Part shown: one piece after another, positions 18,157-28,175 of the stretch
Numbering within the stretch: the stretch's first letter is position 1
How the letters are laid out: each line of letters opens with the position of its first letter
DNA from: Flavobacteriaceae bacterium NBU2973
GTDB taxonomy: Bacteria > Bacteroidota > Bacteroidia > Flavobacteriales > Flavobacteriaceae
Assembly: GCA_026162565.1 (NCBI GenBank)
Contig: JAOEIQ010000005.1
Location: forward strand, 124,001-188,000
Direction of reading: 5' to 3'
DNA: 64,000 bases
Program-made: the position numbers and the translations under genes
The notes under the pieces: model-generated
The model's database searches: none
The model's input: the letters and a program-made list of their open reading frames with translations, nothing else
Told to the model about the DNA's origin: nothing

Positions 18157-21100
18157 ATGTCCAATTCAAATATATTACAAGAAAAAGATATAAAACTTAA
18201 AAAGGTATCAATAGATAATGAAACCTATTATAAGATAACTAATCATGATGCCATGAGACCATTTTTCATGAGTATCGTAAGTGATTCAAATCACTGGATG
18301 TTTATATCTAGTAATGGAGGTTTAACCGCTGGAAGAAAAGATTCTGAGAACGCACTATTCCCTTACTACACTGACGATAAAATAACCGAATTAGCTGATA
18401 CCACTGGAAGTAAAACTATTTTTCAAATAGAAGAGGACAATGGTATTAAAATTTGGGAACCATTTTCAGAACGTCAGTTCGGTTTATATAACACCTCTAG
18501 AAATATCTATAAAAATGAATTGGGTAATAAAGTGATGTTTGAGGAAATTAATCATGACTTAAATCTCACCTATAGTTACAGATGGAGCTCAAGTAATCAA
18601 TTTGGATTTGTTAAAAAGAGCTTTTTAGTAAATAACTCTAGCTCTAACGTCACAATTAAATTGTTGGATGGTATTCAAAACATAATGCCCTATGGAGTTA
18701 GCACTGATTTACAAGCTATTAGGAGTAATCTAGTAGATGCTTATAAAAAAAGTGAATTAGAAGCTCATGTTGGGTTAGGAATTTTTGCATTGAGTGCCAT
18801 TATTGTTGATAGAGCAGAACCAAGTGAAGCATTAAAATCTAATATAGCTTGGTCATTAGGTTTAGAAAACGTTACCTATCTTATTTCTTCATTACAGCTT
18901 AATAATTTCAGAAAAGGAAAAGATGTTCATCAAGAGACAGATGTAAAAGCCGAAAAAGGAGCATATTTTGTTTCCACCACTATTACATTAGCTGCAGAAG
19001 ATACTAAAGAATGGATGATTGTATCAGATGTAAATCAAACAGCCTCTACAATTGCTGGAATAACTGAACGTATAAAATCTGATAAAAATTTAAAATCGCT
19101 TATAAATGATGATATTAAAATTGGAAATCAACGATTACTGAATTTAGTTTCAGCTTCAGATGGCATTCAATTAACAGCTGATAAAAGGCGAAACGGCAGA
19201 CATTATTCTAATACGCTTTTCAATATAATGAGAGGTGGTATTTTTGATAATAATTATCAAATTGAAAAATGGGATTTCGACAACTATCTAGCAAAAGCAA
19301 ATAGAAAAGTCTATCGTACTCATGAAGAATTGTTGCAAAATCTTCCAGATATATTTTCTCTTCAAGATTTAAAAGAAATTGCTAATAACAGTGATGACAA
19401 AAACTTTAAGCGACTAGCATTTGAATATATGCCACTTAAGTTTAGTCGTCGTCATGGAGATCCAAGCCGTCCTTGGAATAAGTTCTCGATTAACACTAGA
19501 AATGAGATTGATGGATCTAAAATATTAGATTACGAAGGTAACTGGCGAGATATCTTTCAAAATTGGGAAGCTCTAGCACACTCCTATCCAGAGTTTATTG
19601 AAAGTATGATTCATAAATTCTTGAATGCTAGCACTTTTGATGGTTACAATCCTTACAGAGTTACAAAAGATGGTTTTGATTGGGAAGTAATAGAAGAGCA
19701 TGATCCTTGGTCATATATTGGATATTGGGGAGATCATCAAATTATATACTTATTAAAATTTTTAGAAATTGCTCAAGACCATTACCCAAATAAATTATCT
19801 AGTTTCTTTAATCAAGACCTCTTTGTATATGCAAATGTTCCTTACAAAATAAAGCCATATGCAGATATTCTTAAAGATCCTAAAGACACCATAGAGTTTG
19901 ACTACGATTTAGATAAAAAAATACGAGATAAACGTGCTGAATTTGGAGCTGATGGCGCACTTTTAAGAGATGAAAATTACTTTATACACAAGGTAAATTT
20001 TATAGAAAAAATACTAGCTACTGTTTTAGCAAAAGTTTCTAATTTTATTCCAGAAGCTGGAATTTGGTTAAATACGCAACGTCCTGAATGGAATGATGCT
20101 AACAATGCATTAGTTGGCAATGGTGTGTCAATGGTTACCTTGTATTACTTAAGACGCTTCCTCAACTTCTTTGAAAAATTAGTAAACAATTGTGATGTTG
20201 AAACCATACAATTATCTAAAGAGTTAAATGAATTTTTCGATGATGTTAACACGACATTAGAGTCAAACAAAAGTTTGCTATCAAATTCTATTTCAGACGC
20301 CAACAGAAAAACTATAGTAGATGGTCTAGGTATAGCTGGAAGTAACTATAGAGAGACTATTTACAAAAACTCTTTCTCTGGTAGAAAACAAGATTTCAAA
20401 ATAGATTCTCTTAAGAGTTTCATAAGTACTACTATTAGCTTTTTAGATCACTCAATAGATGCTAACAAGCGACATGATAATATGTATCATGCTTATAACC
20501 TTATGACAGTTACTAACGACAATGAAATGTCTATTTCATATTTAGATGAAATGCTAGAAGGCCAAGTGGCCGTTTTAAGCTCTGGATATCTGTCGTCAAA
20601 AGCTGCTTTAGAGGTATTAGATAGCATGAAAAACAGTGCGCTTTTTAGACCAGATCAATACAGTTATTTATTGTATCCTAATAAAGAGTTACCAAGATTT
20701 TTAGAAAAAAATATAATTCCTAAAGAAAGAGTAGAGACCTCTTCTCTACTTAAAAAATTACTTCAAGATGGTAATAATCAAGTTATAGAAAGAGATTTAA
20801 ACGGGAATTATCACTTTAATGGAAATTTCAATAATGCTGAAAGCTTAAAACAAGCACTAAAAGGTATGTCTCAAAAAGGCTATGCAAATTTAGTAGATAA
20901 AGAAACAAAATTATTATTACAAATTTTTGAAGAGGTTTTTAATCATAAAGCCTTTACTGGTCGTTCAGGAACTTTTTATGGTTATGAAGGTTTAGGTTCT
21001 ATTTACTGGCACATGGTATCTAAATTACTATTAGCTGTAGAAGAATGTTGTTTACAAGCAATTAATAATAACAAAGATGATATTACCATTGGTAAGTTGT

Positions 21101-21606
21101 TAGAACATTATTATGAAATAAATGAAGGTATTGGTGTGCATAAATCGCCGAAATTATATGGAGCTTTCCCAACTGATCCTTATTCACACACACCTTTTGG
21201 AAAAGGTGCTCAACAACCAGGAATGACTGGTCAGGTAAAAGAAGATATATTAAGTAGAATAGGAGAATTAGGCGCTTTTGTAAAAAATGGTGAGTTGTAT
21301 TTTAATCCAAGTCTATTACGTGCAGATGAGTTTTTAAAAAATCCAAAAGTGTTTAACTATGTTGATGTAAATCAAAATAAAAAACAACTACAATTATATA
21401 GACATGAGTTGGCATTTACATACTGCCAAGTTCCTATAGTATACTCAACATCTAGTGAAAATAGTATTGAGATCTATAATCACGACGGCACACATTCAAC
21501 TTTTAACAGCTTAACAATAGATAAAGTTACCAGTGAAAAAATATTTAAAAGAACTGGTGATATAGAATCTATTAAAGTAAATTTTGATAAAGAAATTTTA
21601 AAATAA
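18157..21606 (+). CDS. Beta-1,3-oligoglucan phosphorylase, GH149-like (GH94-related)
   Basis: A very large phosphorylase of 1149 residues from the ATG at 18157; the TTG two codons earlier is a weaker start. It has no signal peptide, so it acts in the cytosol. The N-terminal beta-sandwich and the following helical barrel resemble GH94, with segments DYEGNWRDIFQNWEAL and YIGYWGDHQIIY and a C-terminal catalytic region containing GRSGTFYGYEGLGSIYWHM. Size (GH94 disaccharide phosphorylases have about 800 residues) and context with GH16, GH17 and GH30 favour GH149, whose characterised members phosphorolyse beta-1,3-glucans to glucose 1-phosphate. It heads operon 2, 11 bases before a cytosolic GH17. 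Family assignment is by recall and length, not by search. Confidence 0.72.
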   Translation: MSNSNILQEKDIKLKKVSIDNETYYKITNHDAMRPFFMSIVSDSNHWMFISSNGGLTAGRKDSENALFPYYTDDKITELADTTGSKTIFQIEEDNGIKIWEPFSERQFGLYNTSRNIYKNELGNKVMFEEINHDLNLTYSYRWSSSNQFGFVKKSFLVNNSSSNVTIKLLDGIQNIMPYGVSTDLQAIRSNLVDAYKKSELEAHVGLGIFALSAIIVDRAEPSEALKSNIAWSLGLENVTYLISSLQLNNFRKGKDVHQETDVKAEKGAYFVSTTITLAAEDTKEWMIVSDVNQTASTIAGITERIKSDKNLKSLINDDIKIGNQRLLNLVSASDGIQLTADKRRNGRHYSNTLFNIMRGGIFDNNYQIEKWDFDNYLAKANRKVYRTHEELLQNLPDIFSLQDLKEIANNSDDKNFKRLAFEYMPLKFSRRHGDPSRPWNKFSINTRNEIDGSKILDYEGNWRDIFQNWEALAHSYPEFIESMIHKFLNASTFDGYNPYRVTKDGFDWEVIEEHDPWSYIGYWGDHQIIYLLKFLEIAQDHYPNKLSSFFNQDLFVYANVPYKIKPYADILKDPKDTIEFDYDLDKKIRDKRAEFGADGALLRDENYFIHKVNFIEKILATVLAKVSNFIPEAGIWLNTQRPEWNDANNALVGNGVSMVTLYYLRRFLNFFEKLVNNCDVETIQLSKELNEFFDDVNTTLESNKSLLSNSISDANRKTIVDGLGIAGSNYRETIYKNSFSGRKQDFKIDSLKSFISTTISFLDHSIDANKRHDNMYHAYNLMTVTNDNEMSISYLDEMLEGQVAVLSSGYLSSKAALEVLDSMKNSALFRPDQYSYLLYPNKELPRFLEKNIIPKERVETSSLLKKLLQDGNNQVIERDLNGNYHFNGNFNNAESLKQALKGMSQKGYANLVDKETKLLLQIFEEVFNHKAFTGRSGTFYGYEGLGSIYWHMVSKLLLAVEECCLQAINNNKDDITIGKLLEHYYEINEGIGVHKSPKLYGAFPTDPYSHTPFGKGAQQPGMTGQVKEDILSRIGELGAFVKNGELYFNPSLLRADEFLKNPKVFNYVDVNQNKKQLQLYRHELAFTYCQVPIVYSTSSENSIEIYNHDGTHSTFNSLTIDKVTSEKIFKRTGDIESIKVNFDKEILK

Positions 21607-21616
21607 AAGTATCTAT

Positions 21617-22804
21617 ATGCAATCCCATAAAAGCATAACAGCTAAAGATATACTAGAAAATCCTGATTATTTAGCCATTTCATATGGTGGCTATCGTAAA
21701 ACATCAAGAGAGTTTCAACCTACAGTAAAACAGATTAAAGAAGATTTAAGAATTCTTCAAGCTATGAATATAAAGGTTTTAAGAACCTATAACGTTCAAT
21801 TAGCACAAGCATCTAATCTACTCAAAGCCATTAAACAATTAATGCATGAAGACTCAAGCTTTGAAATGTATGTCATGCTTGGTGCTTGGATAGATTGTAA
21901 AAATGCTTGGACTGAAATAGCACCACACCATCATACAGAAAGTATATACAATGCTTCAGAGATAAAACGGGCTGTAGATTTAGCCAATAAATATCCTGAA
22001 ATTGTGAAAATAATAGCTGTTGGAAATGAAGCGATGGTGCATTGGGCAACCAGCTATTACGTGCAACCTAGTGTAATTTTAAAATGGGTAAATCACTTAC
22101 AAAATTTAAAAAAACAAGGCAAGCTTCCTAATGACCTATGGATAACTAGTTCAGATGATTTTGCATCTTGGGGAGGCGGAGCAGAAACATACAAGACTAA
22201 AGATTTAGAAAGTCTCATAAAAGCTGTTGATTATGTTTCAATGCATACGTACCCATATCACAATACTCACTATAATCCGTTTTTTTGGGAAACACAAGAC
22301 ACGCAATATAATTTAAGCTTTGATCAGCAAATAGAAGCTGCAATGGATAGAGCCATAAAATTTGCCCAATCCCATTATAAAAAAGTTTCTAAATACGTTA
22401 AAAGTATCGATCCAACAAAAACTATTCATATTGGTGAGACAGGCTGGGCAACAATCTGTAATCATCATTATGGGCCTGCTGGCTCTAAAGCAACTGACGA
22501 ACTTAAACAAGCTCATTATTACGATAAAATGAGAGCATGGACCAAAAAAGACCGCATTTCGTGCTTCTATTTTGAAGCTTTTGATGAACCATGGAAAGAT
22601 GCAAATAACGATAAAGGGTCAGAAAATCATTTCGGATTATTTAAAGTTACTGGAGAAGCTAAAAGACCATTATGGAGTTTGGTCGATCAAGGTGTTTTTA
22701 ATGGTTTAACAAGAAACGGAAACCCAATAACCAAAACATATAACGGAAAAACAGAAGAATTAATGAAACATGTATTAGCACCACCTGTTAAAAGCTTGTG
22801 CTAA
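21617..22804 (+). CDS. Cytosolic GH17 beta-1,3-glucanase-like enzyme (copy A)
   Basis: A 395-residue GH17 enzyme without a signal peptide. The acid/base is Glu138 in AVGNEAM and the nucleophile is Glu274 in HIGETGW, both standard for the family in clan GH-A. It is close in sequence throughout to the lipoprotein GH17 encoded next (shared segments LWITSSD, FASWGGG, SMHTYP, CFYFE, FDEPWK), so the two are duplicates that differ mainly in the export signal. Sharing an operon with a cytosolic phosphorylase, it probably acts on imported laminari-oligosaccharides, by hydrolysis or transglycosylation. The longer C-terminus (GLTRNGNPITKTYNGK) is shared only by copies A and B. Confidence 0.88.
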   Translation: MQSHKSITAKDILENPDYLAISYGGYRKTSREFQPTVKQIKEDLRILQAMNIKVLRTYNVQLAQASNLLKAIKQLMHEDSSFEMYVMLGAWIDCKNAWTEIAPHHHTESIYNASEIKRAVDLANKYPEIVKIIAVGNEAMVHWATSYYVQPSVILKWVNHLQNLKKQGKLPNDLWITSSDDFASWGGGAETYKTKDLESLIKAVDYVSMHTYPYHNTHYNPFFWETQDTQYNLSFDQQIEAAMDRAIKFAQSHYKKVSKYVKSIDPTKTIHIGETGWATICNHHYGPAGSKATDELKQAHYYDKMRAWTKKDRISCFYFEAFDEPWKDANNDKGSENHFGLFKVTGEAKRPLWSLVDQGVFNGLTRNGNPITKTYNGKTEELMKHVLAPPVKSLC

Positions 22805-22878
22805 AAAGCTATATGTAATCTAAACTATTAATACAGATTAATTATTATTTATAATAATCTAATTAACAAAGACTAATT

Positions 22879-24177
22879 ATGAAATTGAATAAATACACCT
22901 TTATTATTACAGTAGTTTCAATTTTTATTTGGTCCTGTAACCAAACAACAAAATCGAAAGATACCATGCCAACTGAACGTCAATTATCTGCCAAAGATAT
23001 TTTAGGCAATCCAAACTATCTAGCAATGTCTTATGGAGGTTATAGATATGCAGATCATAGCATCGAACCTACTGCTGAAGAGCTTAAAGAGGACATGAAA
23101 TTACTTCAGGCAATAGGTGTAAAGTTAATTCGTACTTATAAGTTACTTAAACCTCAAGCTACTAACTTGGTTAAAGTTATTAGCGAAATGAAAAAGGAAG
23201 ATCCTAACTTCGAAATGTATGTAATGTTAGGAGCTTGGGTTGATTGTAAAAATTCATTTGGATCAGGTGATGGAGAACCTGATCATAATGCTGAAAACGA
23301 AGAAAATCCAGCAGAAATTGCTCGAGCTGTGGCACTAGCAAACCAATATCCAGATATTATAAAAGTAATTGCTGTAGGTAACGAAGCAATGGTTAAATGG
23401 GCTGCCAGTTATTATGTTGAGCCTTGGATTATATTAAAATGGGTAAATCATTTACAAGATCTTAAAAAAGAAGACAAACTTCCTAAAGATTTATGGATAA
23501 CAAGTTCCGATAATTTTGCGTCTTGGGGAGGCGGAGGAGATGAATACCACATAGAAGATTTAAACAAACTAATCAAAGCTGTAGACTTTATTTCCATGCA
23601 TACCTATCCTATGCATGACACACATTACCAACCGGACTTTTGGTTAAAACCCTTTGATAAAAGCGAAATGACTGACATTGAGAAAATTGAGGAGTCTATG
23701 TTACGATCAAAAACATATGCTATCACTCAATACGAAAATGTCAAAAAATACATGGAAAGTCTTGGTGTTTCTAAACCAATCCATATTGGAGAAACAGGAT
23801 GGGCAAGCTTTTCAGATGGTTATTATGGTGCAAATGGCTCAAAAGCATGTGATGAATATAAAGAAGCTCTTTACTATAAACACATGAGAGATTGGACCAA
23901 TGAGGCAGGAATGTCATGCTTCTATTTTGAAGGATTTGATGAACCTTGGAAAGGTGGAGAAAATCCAGGAAATTCAGAAAAGCATTTTGGTTTAATGACA
24001 GTAGATGGAAAAGCCAAATATGCTATTTGGGATTTAGTAGATAATAATGCTTTTAAAGGGTTAACTAGAAATGGAAAGCCTATCACAAAAACGTATAATG
24101 GCAAGAAAGAAGATTTAATGAAAGATGTACTAGTGCCTCCAACTAAAGAGCAAATGAGTTCACATCAATCCAATTAA
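22879..24177 (+). CDS. GH17 beta-1,3-glucanase lipoprotein (copy B)
   Basis: A 432-residue GH17 lipoprotein. The lipobox IWSC gives lipidated Cys20, followed by a short Ser/Lys/Thr linker and the catalytic domain. Acid/base Glu169 lies in AVGNEAM and nucleophile Glu305 in HIGETGW. It is the exported sister of the 395-residue copy A. It has an extra acidic loop near 128-142 (GSGDGEPDHNAENEENP) that may come near the active-site cleft. It should sit in the periplasm or on the surface and shorten beta-1,3-glucan chains freed by GH16. It is 74 bases after copy A and 9 before GH30. Confidence 0.9.
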   Translation: MKLNKYTFIITVVSIFIWSCNQTTKSKDTMPTERQLSAKDILGNPNYLAMSYGGYRYADHSIEPTAEELKEDMKLLQAIGVKLIRTYKLLKPQATNLVKVISEMKKEDPNFEMYVMLGAWVDCKNSFGSGDGEPDHNAENEENPAEIARAVALANQYPDIIKVIAVGNEAMVKWAASYYVEPWIILKWVNHLQDLKKEDKLPKDLWITSSDNFASWGGGGDEYHIEDLNKLIKAVDFISMHTYPMHDTHYQPDFWLKPFDKSEMTDIEKIEESMLRSKTYAITQYENVKKYMESLGVSKPIHIGETGWASFSDGYYGANGSKACDEYKEALYYKHMRDWTNEAGMSCFYFEGFDEPWKGGENPGNSEKHFGLMTVDGKAKYAIWDLVDNNAFKGLTRNGKPITKTYNGKKEDLMKDVLVPPTKEQMSSHQSN

Positions 24178-24186
24178 AAATAAATC

Positions 24187-25686
24187 ATGAAAAGGTATGT
24201 TCAATTTTTTTCAATTCTATTTACAGCAGTCTTAATTATGAGTTGTAGTGAACAAAAAGAACAATTACAAGTTGAAGTATTTGAAACTTCTGCTACTGGA
24301 AACAAATTAACACCTATTTCAGATTTTAACTTGGCTGATACTGAATCAGAAAATATTATAATCAATCCAGAAAAAGAATATCAAACCATTACTGGTTTTG
24401 GTGGTGCTTTTACAGAAGCTTCCGCTTATTTACTAAATAAATTAAGTAAAGAGAATCGCAAAAAAATTATTGATGCCTACTTCAGTAAAGAAGGCGCACA
24501 TTATTCTCTAACAAGAACGCACATGAACTCTTGTGATTTTTCATTATCCAATTATTCATATACACCAGTTGAAGGTGATAAAAATCTGGAACATTTTACA
24601 ATCGATGAAGATAAAGAGGATTTAATTCCATTTATAAAAGATGCTATGGCTGCATCAACTGATGGTTTCAAAATTTTTGGATCTCCATGGACAGCCTCAC
24701 CATGGATGAAGGATAATAAAAAATGGGTTGGCGGTAAATTACTTCCTGAATATTACGATACTTGGGCACTATTCTTTTCTAAATATGCAGATGCCTATAA
24801 AGCTGAAGGCATTGATATTTGGGGCTTTACTGTAGAAAACGAGCCTCTAGGAAACGGAAACAATTGGGAAAGTATGCATTATACACCTGATGAAATGACC
24901 AATTTTGTTCAGAACTATTTAGGTCCAAAATTAGAAGCAGATGGAAAAGGTGCTATTAAAATACTAGGTTATGACCAAAATAGAGAACATCTAAAAGAAT
25001 GGATTGATTCTCAATATAAAAATGAAGAGACCTCAAAATACTTTGATGGCACAGCAATTCATTGGTATGCTAGTACTTTTGAGGTATTTCCAGAAGAATT
25101 ACAATACGCTCACAATAAAGCTCCAAATAAATACCTTATTCAATCTGAAGCTTGCATTGATGCAGAAGTTCCAGTATGGAAAGATGATACTTGGTACTGG
25201 AAAAAGGAAGCTACAGATTGGGGTTGGGATTGGGCTCCAGAAAAAGATAAACATCTTCATCCTAAATACGCACCAGTAAATCGCTATGCTAGAGACATTA
25301 TTGGTTGCCTGAATAATTGGGTTGATGGTTGGGTAGATTGGAATATGGTATTAGACAAAAAAGGAGGCCCAAATTGGTTTAAAAATTGGTGTATAGCTCC
25401 AATTATTGTTGATCCTGATAATGATGAAGTCTATATGACACCTTTATATTACACAATGGCTCACTTTAGTAAGTATATAAGACCTGAAGCAAAAGTTATT
25501 GGTGTAGAAAAATCTGATGATGGTTTACTGGTTACAGCAGCAAAAAATAATGATCAATCCATTGCTGTAGTTGTTTTTAATGAAAGTTCAGACCCCAAAA
25601 ACTTCAAATTACAACTAAATAAAAAAAATATAGATTTAAAAATAAACGGACAAGCAATTCAAACAATTGTTATTCCTAAATCATAA
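24187..25686 (+). CDS. GH30 beta-glucosidase/exo-beta-1,6-glucanase-like lipoprotein
   Basis: A 499-residue GH30 enzyme with lipobox IMSC (Cys20). The acid/base is Glu219 in GFTVENEP and the nucleophile is Glu321 in YLIQSEACIDAE. The family's N-terminal motif ITGFGGAFTEASA is at 68-80, and a C-terminal beta-sandwich closes the protein. GH30 enzymes in laminarin loci of Flavobacteriia remove beta-1,6-linked glucose side chains, which would let GH17 and the phosphorylase work on linear beta-1,3 chains; that role is inferred from family and context. It is 9 bases after GH17 copy B and 23 before the symporter gene. Confidence 0.9.
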   Translation: MKRYVQFFSILFTAVLIMSCSEQKEQLQVEVFETSATGNKLTPISDFNLADTESENIIINPEKEYQTITGFGGAFTEASAYLLNKLSKENRKKIIDAYFSKEGAHYSLTRTHMNSCDFSLSNYSYTPVEGDKNLEHFTIDEDKEDLIPFIKDAMAASTDGFKIFGSPWTASPWMKDNKKWVGGKLLPEYYDTWALFFSKYADAYKAEGIDIWGFTVENEPLGNGNNWESMHYTPDEMTNFVQNYLGPKLEADGKGAIKILGYDQNREHLKEWIDSQYKNEETSKYFDGTAIHWYASTFEVFPEELQYAHNKAPNKYLIQSEACIDAEVPVWKDDTWYWKKEATDWGWDWAPEKDKHLHPKYAPVNRYARDIIGCLNNWVDGWVDWNMVLDKKGGPNWFKNWCIAPIIVDPDNDEVYMTPLYYTMAHFSKYIRPEAKVIGVEKSDDGLLVTAAKNNDQSIAVVVFNESSDPKNFKLQLNKKNIDLKINGQAIQTIVIPKS

Positions 25687-25709
25687 ATTACTAACTAACA
25701 CTAATTATT

Positions 25710-27218
25710 ATGTCAAACATAAAAACAGCTGCAAAAGATAGAGTCCCTTTTGGTCAAAAAGCTGCTTTCGGCGCAGGTCATTTAGTTTTGAATTTACTTC
25801 CCGGAGCTCTGGGAGTTTTCATGTTCTTCTTACTAACTGCCTTTGGAATGGATCCCTTTCTAGCCGGTTTATTAGGTGGATTACCTCGAATATTTGATGC
25901 TATAACAGATCCAATAATGGGATTTATTTCTGATAATACAAAATCAAAATGGGGACGCCGTAGACCTTATATTTTTGTAGGTGCTATTTTAAGTGGTCTT
26001 CTTTTTGCACTATTATGGCAACTTGATCCTGAAAGCACTCAAAATTATAACTTTTGGTATTTTCTAATCATGTCTATGGTATTTTTAATAGGTAACACCA
26101 TGTTTGCAACACCTCTAGTAGGTTTAGGTTATGAAATGACTTCTGATTATAATGAGCGAACACGACTTATGGCTTTCTCACAAATAATAGGTCAAATAGC
26201 TTGGATGATTGTACCTTGGTTTTGGGTTATTATTAGTGATCCTAACATGCTACCCATTTCAGCTGAAAAAATTAGTGAAATCGCTGCTCTAGGATTAAGT
26301 GAGGCTGATGCTGCAAAAACAACTTTAGAAGCCGTTCAAGCTAATGGCGTTAGAAAATTATCTATTATAGTAGGTGCCGTATGTATTTTACTAGGAGTAT
26401 TGCCAGCATTTTTCTGTAAGGGTATTGATTCTGCTAACATGGAAAACAGAAAAGAAATATCTTTCAAATCTCTTGGAACAAATTTAATTGACCTGTTTAA
26501 AGGTATTGCTCAAGTCTCTAAAAATAAACCATTTGTAAAATTATGTGGCGCGACGTTTTTAGTGTTCAATGGATTTCAAATGGTTGCTGCTTTTAGTGTT
26601 TATATCATTGTATTTTATATGTATAATGGTAGTTATGAAGCTGCTGGAACCTTACCAGCATGGTTTTCAACAGTAACAGCAATGATAACGGCATTTGGAG
26701 TTATTCCAATTATTTCATGGATGGCTAACAAATATGGTAAAAGAAAAGCCTTCATCTACTCTACTGCAATCTCAATATTTGGTTACATATTAAAATGGTG
26801 GGCTTTTGACCCTGAAAATGTAGTATTACTATTTATGCCAATACCATTTATGGCTTTTGGTTTAGGTGGTTTATTCACATTAATGATGAGTATGACTGCA
26901 GATGTTTGTGATTTAGATGAATTAGAAAACGGGATGCCTCGTAAAGAAGGAACCTTTGGAGCTATTTATTGGTGGATGGTTAAACTTGGTCAAGCACTAG
27001 CATTAGTTTTAGGTGGTTTAGTTTTAAAAATGGTAGGTTTTGATGGTGCTGCAGCTCAACAAACTGCAGAAACTATGGTTAGCCTTCGTATTGCAGATGT
27101 CGCTATTCCTTCGCTTACTGCTGCATTAGCTATTTGGGTAATGTGGAAGTACAGTTTAGATGAAGAAAGAGCGAGAGAAATAAAAGCAGAATTAGTTGAA
27201 AGACGCGGAGAATTATAA
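25710..27218 (+). CDS. GPH-family sugar:cation symporter (MFS_2)
   Basis: A 502-residue inner-membrane transporter with about 12 membrane helices. It shows the glycoside-pentoside-hexuronide family features: DPIMGFISDNTKSKWGRRRP near 65-84 in the first cytoplasmic loop and YEMTSDYNERTRL near 140-152. A second loop has NKYGKRKAF. It is encoded among GH17, GH30 and phosphorylase genes, so it probably carries laminari-oligosaccharides or glucose from periplasm to cytosol with Na+ or H+. Its presence explains how three GH17 enzymes and a phosphorylase without signal peptides obtain substrate. The substrate itself is inferred. Confidence 0.87.
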   Translation: MSNIKTAAKDRVPFGQKAAFGAGHLVLNLLPGALGVFMFFLLTAFGMDPFLAGLLGGLPRIFDAITDPIMGFISDNTKSKWGRRRPYIFVGAILSGLLFALLWQLDPESTQNYNFWYFLIMSMVFLIGNTMFATPLVGLGYEMTSDYNERTRLMAFSQIIGQIAWMIVPWFWVIISDPNMLPISAEKISEIAALGLSEADAAKTTLEAVQANGVRKLSIIVGAVCILLGVLPAFFCKGIDSANMENRKEISFKSLGTNLIDLFKGIAQVSKNKPFVKLCGATFLVFNGFQMVAAFSVYIIVFYMYNGSYEAAGTLPAWFSTVTAMITAFGVIPIISWMANKYGKRKAFIYSTAISIFGYILKWWAFDPENVVLLFMPIPFMAFGLGGLFTLMMSMTADVCDLDELENGMPRKEGTFGAIYWWMVKLGQALALVLGGLVLKMVGFDGAAAQQTAETMVSLRIADVAIPSLTAALAIWVMWKYSLDEERAREIKAELVERRGEL

Positions 27219-27241
27219 ATTATTAACTAAAAAAATATTAA

Positions 27242-28159
27242 ATGTCATATAGAGAATATTCCTATTATAATTATAAAGGATACAGTCAAATTGCAACCCA
27301 AGGTATAGATACCTCAAAATTGTCGTTTGAAGAAATAAAAAAGCTTTGGTTAAAAACATTAGAAGATGGTTTCCATGGTATTTGTTTTAGTATGTATGAA
27401 GATGGTCAAACACCAGGAGATGATATTAGCTTTGAGCAAGTTGAACGACGTGTTAAAATTTTAAAACCTTATGTAAAAGCTATTCGTTCGTTTTCATGTA
27501 TTGAAGGTAATGAACATGTACCTGTAGCTGCAAAAAAACATGGGCTTAGAACTTTAGTTGGTGCTTGGTTAGGTGATGATAAGGAAGATAACGAAAAAGA
27601 AATAGAAGGATTAATAGCATTAGCTAAAGCAGGTCATGTGGATGTAGCTGCTGTTGGAAATGAAGTTTTATATAGAAACGACTTATCACTAGAGGAATTA
27701 TTAGGTTATATAAAACGTGTAAAAGATGAGCTAAAAGGTTTAAATATACCTGTTGGTTATGTAGATGCATATTATGAATTTTCTCGTCATCCTGAATTAG
27801 TTGAGCATACAGATATTCTACTGGCAAACTTATATCCTTTTTGGGAAGGTTGCCCAATTGAATATGCTTTAGGACACATGCAAGCAATGTATGGGCAAGT
27901 AGTAGATGCTGCTCAAGGAAAACCAATTATTATTACTGAAACTGGTTGGCCTAGTCAAGGAGGCGGTTTTAAAGGTGCTGTTGCTGGAGATATTGCAGCA
28001 ATGAAATATTTTATAGACGCCATAAACTGGACCAATGCAAATGATATTCCTATATTTTATTTTTCATCATTTGACGAATCATGGAAAACTGGAGACGAAG
28101 GTGATGTTGGAGCATATTGGGGACTTTGGGACAAACACGAAAACCTTAAATATAATTAA
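27242..28159 (+). CDS. Cytosolic short GH17 enzyme (copy C)
   Basis: A 305-residue GH17 protein with no signal peptide. The acid/base is Glu141 in AAVGNEVLY and the nucleophile is Glu233 in IITETGWPS; the domain ends in FDESWKTGDEGDVGAYWG. It lacks the C-terminal extension of copies A and B and is of the compact bacterial type, some of whose relatives are beta-1,3-glucosyltransferases. It has a near sister in the next gene. It follows the symporter gene by 23 bases and probably acts on imported oligosaccharides. Whether it hydrolyses or transfers glucosyl units cannot be told from the sequence. Confidence 0.85.
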   Translation: MSYREYSYYNYKGYSQIATQGIDTSKLSFEEIKKLWLKTLEDGFHGICFSMYEDGQTPGDDISFEQVERRVKILKPYVKAIRSFSCIEGNEHVPVAAKKHGLRTLVGAWLGDDKEDNEKEIEGLIALAKAGHVDVAAVGNEVLYRNDLSLEELLGYIKRVKDELKGLNIPVGYVDAYYEFSRHPELVEHTDILLANLYPFWEGCPIEYALGHMQAMYGQVVDAAQGKPIIITETGWPSQGGGFKGAVAGDIAAMKYFIDAINWTNANDIPIFYFSSFDESWKTGDEGDVGAYWGLWDKHENLKYN

Positions 28160-28175
28160 GTACTTGTTTTAAGAC

